Source: Flavobacteriaceae bacterium (GTDB lineage: Bacteria; Bacteroidota; Bacteroidia; Flavobacteriales; Flavobacteriaceae). Taken from it: 32,109 bases of DNA. Both the position numbers and the translations under genes were made by a program. Each line of letters begins with the position of its first letter. The stretch's first letter is position 1. Positions 29,925 through 32,109 of this stretch are shown here, one piece after another. Location: assembly GCA_024743095.1 (NCBI GenBank), contig JANSXF010000050.1, forward strand, positions 1 to 32,109, given 5' to 3'. The notes below the pieces were generated by a model. It searched no databases and had not been told where the DNA came from. It worked only from the letters and a program-made list of their open reading frames with translations.

Positions 29925-31013
29925 CTATTCACAACCACCTGTGAAACCGTTCGCGCTGAACTTGGTCTGCACAGCTCCTTGCAAGCCATTGTGCGTCAGT
30001 TGAATCACCAAGTTGCTTTCGCCACTGCCATCACGTTTTGGGGTGCAATATTCGAATAGGTAATAGCTTCCTGCTTGTTCCTCTACCCGTTGCGAAATAT
30101 CGTTGAAAGTGTTTTCCAACTCCTCGGAATTACTTGCAAAAACACTGGCAGTTTTTCCAATTTGCTCTAAAACTTCAGTGTCAATTTCGGCGCCAAGTCC
30201 AATAGTGAAGAAAGAAATATTTCTGTCCGCTTCCTCAACGGCACGAAGGGCGTCTGATTCCCTGTAACGGGATGCTTGGTCGGTACCATCGGTGAACAAT
30301 ACCACAGAAGCAGCGTTGATCACCTCCGTGTTTTCATCCAGTAAATCCTCGGCAATGTTCGTTGATTTGATTACAGCACCGTACAAATCCGTTGATGGGT
30401 CGCTGCTTATGTCAGTTGTAATTCCATCTACCGAAGCAGTCAATTCAGCTACCGATGAAGTCAATGGGTTCAATAAATGAAGTTCATCTTCTCCATCGAA
30501 CCAATAAATGGCCATTCTAAAGGACTCCGAACCCGACTCGGGCATCACATTATTGATAAAACTTGTAGTGGCCACCTTTAATTCATCCAAACTACTATCC
30601 AAAACACTGTTGCTCAAATCCAATACCAACAATGTATTATTGTTGAAAACCTGTGAGTTGGGCGAGATCCGTGCAAAAGATTCCGAAGATGATATGGAAT
30701 TGAAACAGTCATCGTTCCTACCTTGTTCGTAAATGGAGAATTGGTCGGCAGATAAGCCAGAAATTGGGTTGCCCATCAGGTCGGACACCCTAAAAAGTAC
30801 GGATACTTTACCGGGCTGGGTGGTATATTCATCCTGAATGGACAATAAAATCTCATTTTCATCAAAACCTAAGCAATCATCCGGCTCTTCGCCCAGACCC
30901 AGTTCTCGGTCATCAATGTCAAAACTCACATCGTCATCGGCGTTTCCGCAAGAGAATAAAATAAGTCCTAGAGATATCAGGAAGGTAAATCGAAGTATAC
31001 TTTTCATTTTCAT
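29925..31013 (-). CDS. VWA-domain lipoprotein
   Basis: A 362-residue lipoprotein (lipobox LFSC, Cys22) with an Asp/Glu-rich linker, an N-terminal beta domain (about 55-100, 'VSVLFRVSDLMGNPISGL') and a von Willebrand factor A domain (about 125-320). The MIDAS metal motif DLSNS (132-136) fits DxSxS, with 'FTDGTDQ' contributing the later Asp. A short beta domain closes it ('SNLVIQLTHNGLQGAVQTKF'). It probably binds a protein partner at the outer membrane. It is likely monocistronic; the upstream region to MoaD (31014-31221) holds a divergent control area without an exact promoter match. Confidence 0.88.
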   Translation of the reverse strand: MKMKSILRFTFLISLGLILFSCGNADDDVSFDIDDRELGLGEEPDDCLGFDENEILLSIQDEYTTQPGKVSVLFRVSDLMGNPISGLSADQFSIYEQGRNDDCFNSISSSESFARISPNSQVFNNNTLLVLDLSNSVLDSSLDELKVATTSFINNVMPESGSESFRMAIYWFDGEDELHLLNPLTSSVAELTASVDGITTDISSDPSTDLYGAVIKSTNIAEDLLDENTEVINAASVVLFTDGTDQASRYRESDALRAVEEADRNISFFTIGLGAEIDTEVLEQIGKTASVFASNSEELENTFNDISQRVEEQAGSYYLFEYCTPKRDGSGESNLVIQLTHNGLQGAVQTKFSANGFTGGCE

Positions 31014-31221
31014 ATAAGTTAAGGTTCTGCATGCACAACGCCGAATTTAACGGAAAAGTATGTACAAGGGCCAGAATTAAATTAAAGAAAAGTTAAAAGA
31101 ATTACATGCTTGTTAAAATGATGCAGGTTCGGGCAATTTTTAATAATTTCACCTTTAATATACCCTACCAGCCTATCTAACCAAATTTCAAAACAAACAA
31201 TAACGCTAATAGGTTGATATT

Positions 31222-31473
31222 ATGACTATACTTTTGTTCGGAGCCACCAAAGATATTATCGGAACCCCAACATTATCTGTACCGACAGCGAGCTTATCGG
31301 GAAGAAAAATACCCAATACTGTAGGAGAGCTCAAAAAATTTCTTGAAAGTACTTATCCGGAACTTAAATCCATATCTGAGGTGACCGTTGCCGTAAACCA
31401 AAATTATGCATCCGATAATGATAGAATCAATTCGTATGACGAAATTGCACTGATACCACCACCAAGGGTATGA
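31222..31473 (+). CDS. moaD: MoaD-like protein lacking the C-terminal Gly-Gly
   Basis: An 83-residue ubiquitin-like sulfur carrier of molybdopterin synthase, in family form: 'ILLFGATKDIIG', 'VGELKKFLESTYPELKS', 'VAVNQNYASDND' and 'SYDEIALIPP'. Family members end in PPVSGG, whose last Gly forms the thiocarboxylate. Here the frame ends IPPPRV-stop, so the reactive end is missing. Neither neighbouring frame supplies Gly-Gly before it is lost. This could be a recent mutation, an alternative recoding, or a sequencing error. The next gene is mobA, so Moco synthesis is the clear context. Confidence 0.75.
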   Translation: MTILLFGATKDIIGTPTLSVPTASLSGRKIPNTVGELKKFLESTYPELKSISEVTVAVNQNYASDNDRINSYDEIALIPPPRV

Positions 31474-31490
31474 AACCTTAATCCAAAACC

Positions 31491-32109
31491 TTGAACCAAG
31501 AGGACACAACTGCAACAACAAATTATCCTACCCAATTATTTGGATTGGTGCTGTCCGGTGGTGAAAGTTCTAGAATGGGCAAGGATAAGGGACTCATAAA
31601 TTATCATGGAGCACCCCAGCGGGAACATTTGTACCAGCTTTTAAAGGAAATTTGTGATGATATATTCCTGAGCATCCGTTGGGAACAGCTTTCGGAAGTT
31701 CCCCATAGGTTAAAGACCGTTGTGGACCAAGATAAGTATAAAGGGCCCTTTAATGGTATAATGAGCGCTTTTGAAACCCGGTCCAACGTAGGCTGGTTGG
31801 TGTTGGCCTGTGACCTTCCTTTAATGAACTTGGATACCTTACGGCAACTGGTGCAGGAAAGAAACCCGGGTAAGGTGGCAACAGCTTTTGCAAATCCTGG
31901 AACTGGCGAGCCAGAGCCCTTGGCATGTATTTGGGAAGCAAAAGGATTGGAAAAAGCCTTGGATTTTTTAAAGGATTCTGATTACCAAAGTCCAAAAAAG
32001 TTTTTGATGAATGCCGACGTTGCCTTGGTACACCCAAAGGATGAGCAGGTGTTGTTCAATGCCAACTCATTACCAGATCATGATTTTGTAAAAAATAAGC
32101 TGAAAGAGC
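31491..32109 (+). CDS. mobA: Molybdenum cofactor guanylyltransferase, 3' end beyond window
   Basis: The first 206 codons of a MobA-type nucleotidyltransferase, which attaches GMP to molybdopterin. The start is TTG at 31491; an in-frame TAA lies at 31479 and no ATG is closer. The signature 'GLVLSGGESSRMGKDKGLI' (about residues 18-36) is the GTP-binding LxGGxSxRMGxDK loop. 'LACDLPLMN' gives the metal-binding Asp, and 'GEPEPLACIW' and 'LFNANSLPD' match later family positions (NxNTPED-like). It is 17 bases after moaD and so in one operon. The frame is open to the last base. Confidence 0.88.
   Translation, partial: MNQEDTTATTNYPTQLFGLVLSGGESSRMGKDKGLINYHGAPQREHLYQLLKEICDDIFLSIRWEQLSEVPHRLKTVVDQDKYKGPFNGIMSAFETRSNVGWLVLACDLPLMNLDTLRQLVQERNPGKVATAFANPGTGEPEPLACIWEAKGLEKALDFLKDSDYQSPKKFLMNADVALVHPKDEQVLFNANSLPDHDFVKNKLKE

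Noticed and set aside
1..32109. CRISPR array, rRNA or tRNA genes
   Set aside because: No regularly spaced repeats, rRNA segments or cloverleaf-like intergenic sequences were found by reading.

Overview
The window looks like a chromosome segment from a marine-type Flavobacteriaceae (Bacteroidota; close to Muricauda, Maribacter or Zobellia by gene style). The evidence is a short primary sigma factor of the Bacteroidota RpoD type, many SPII lipoproteins with an LxSC-like lipobox, TAnnTTTG-type -7 promoter elements, an absence of useful Shine-Dalgarno sequences, and frequent TTG starts. The genus is inferred; the phylum and family level is well supported.

Layout. (1) 1-5100 is an accessory, AT-rich stretch. 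It holds an IS5-family transposase cut by the window edge, three unrelated lipoproteins of unknown function, a conserved hypothetical protein, the C-terminal remnant of a GH108-type phage endolysin, a small membrane protein, and a decayed, internally deleted copy of a DUF72 gene about 1.1 kb before the intact DUF72 gene. (2) 5114-9600 carries DUF72, a hotdog acyl-CoA thioesterase, a convergent M19 dipeptidase lipoprotein, and a small cluster made of an Hpt-like protein without the phospho-acceptor His, a small orphan protein and two similar micro-ORFs of 32 and 33 codons. (3) 9602-13545 holds rpoD divergent from an SF2 helicase, then a glycosyltransferase. (4) 13708-20048 holds a one-polypeptide fusion of XRE HTH, DUF4870-like membrane domain and class-C beta-lactamase domain; an outer-membrane beta-barrel; a quinone-reductase/HxlR divergent pair that looks like a redox switch; a methyltransferase; and an alpha/beta hydrolase with a C-terminal TPR. 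(5) 20334-21897 has MenB (type II, Asp in the active site) followed by a 720-bp intergenic region built of repeats. This includes two copies, 294 bp apart, of a roughly 155-bp unit with a terminator hairpin and a short peptide-like reading frame. (6) 21898-24156 holds a serine hydrolase divergent from a pirin. (7) 24199-28851 is a tightly packed, partly overlapping run: cytochrome-c/FG-GAP lipoprotein, 3D-domain lipoprotein, Amidase_2 lipoprotein, M14 carboxypeptidase and DUF1080 protein. It reads as a cell-envelope or peptidoglycan-processing operon. (8) 28905-31013 has a convergent second DUF1080 protein and a VWA lipoprotein. (9) 31222-end is the start of a molybdenum-cofactor cluster: a MoaD-like protein lacking the C-terminal Gly-Gly, then MobA running off the window.

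The most unusual items are the duplicated hairpin/micro-ORF element at 21406-21854, the HTH-membrane-beta-lactamase fusion, the pseudo-Hpt plus twin micro-ORF cluster at 8050-9528, and the MoaD without Gly-Gly. No CRISPR array, rRNA or tRNA was seen. All statements come from reading the sequence; no database search was run.
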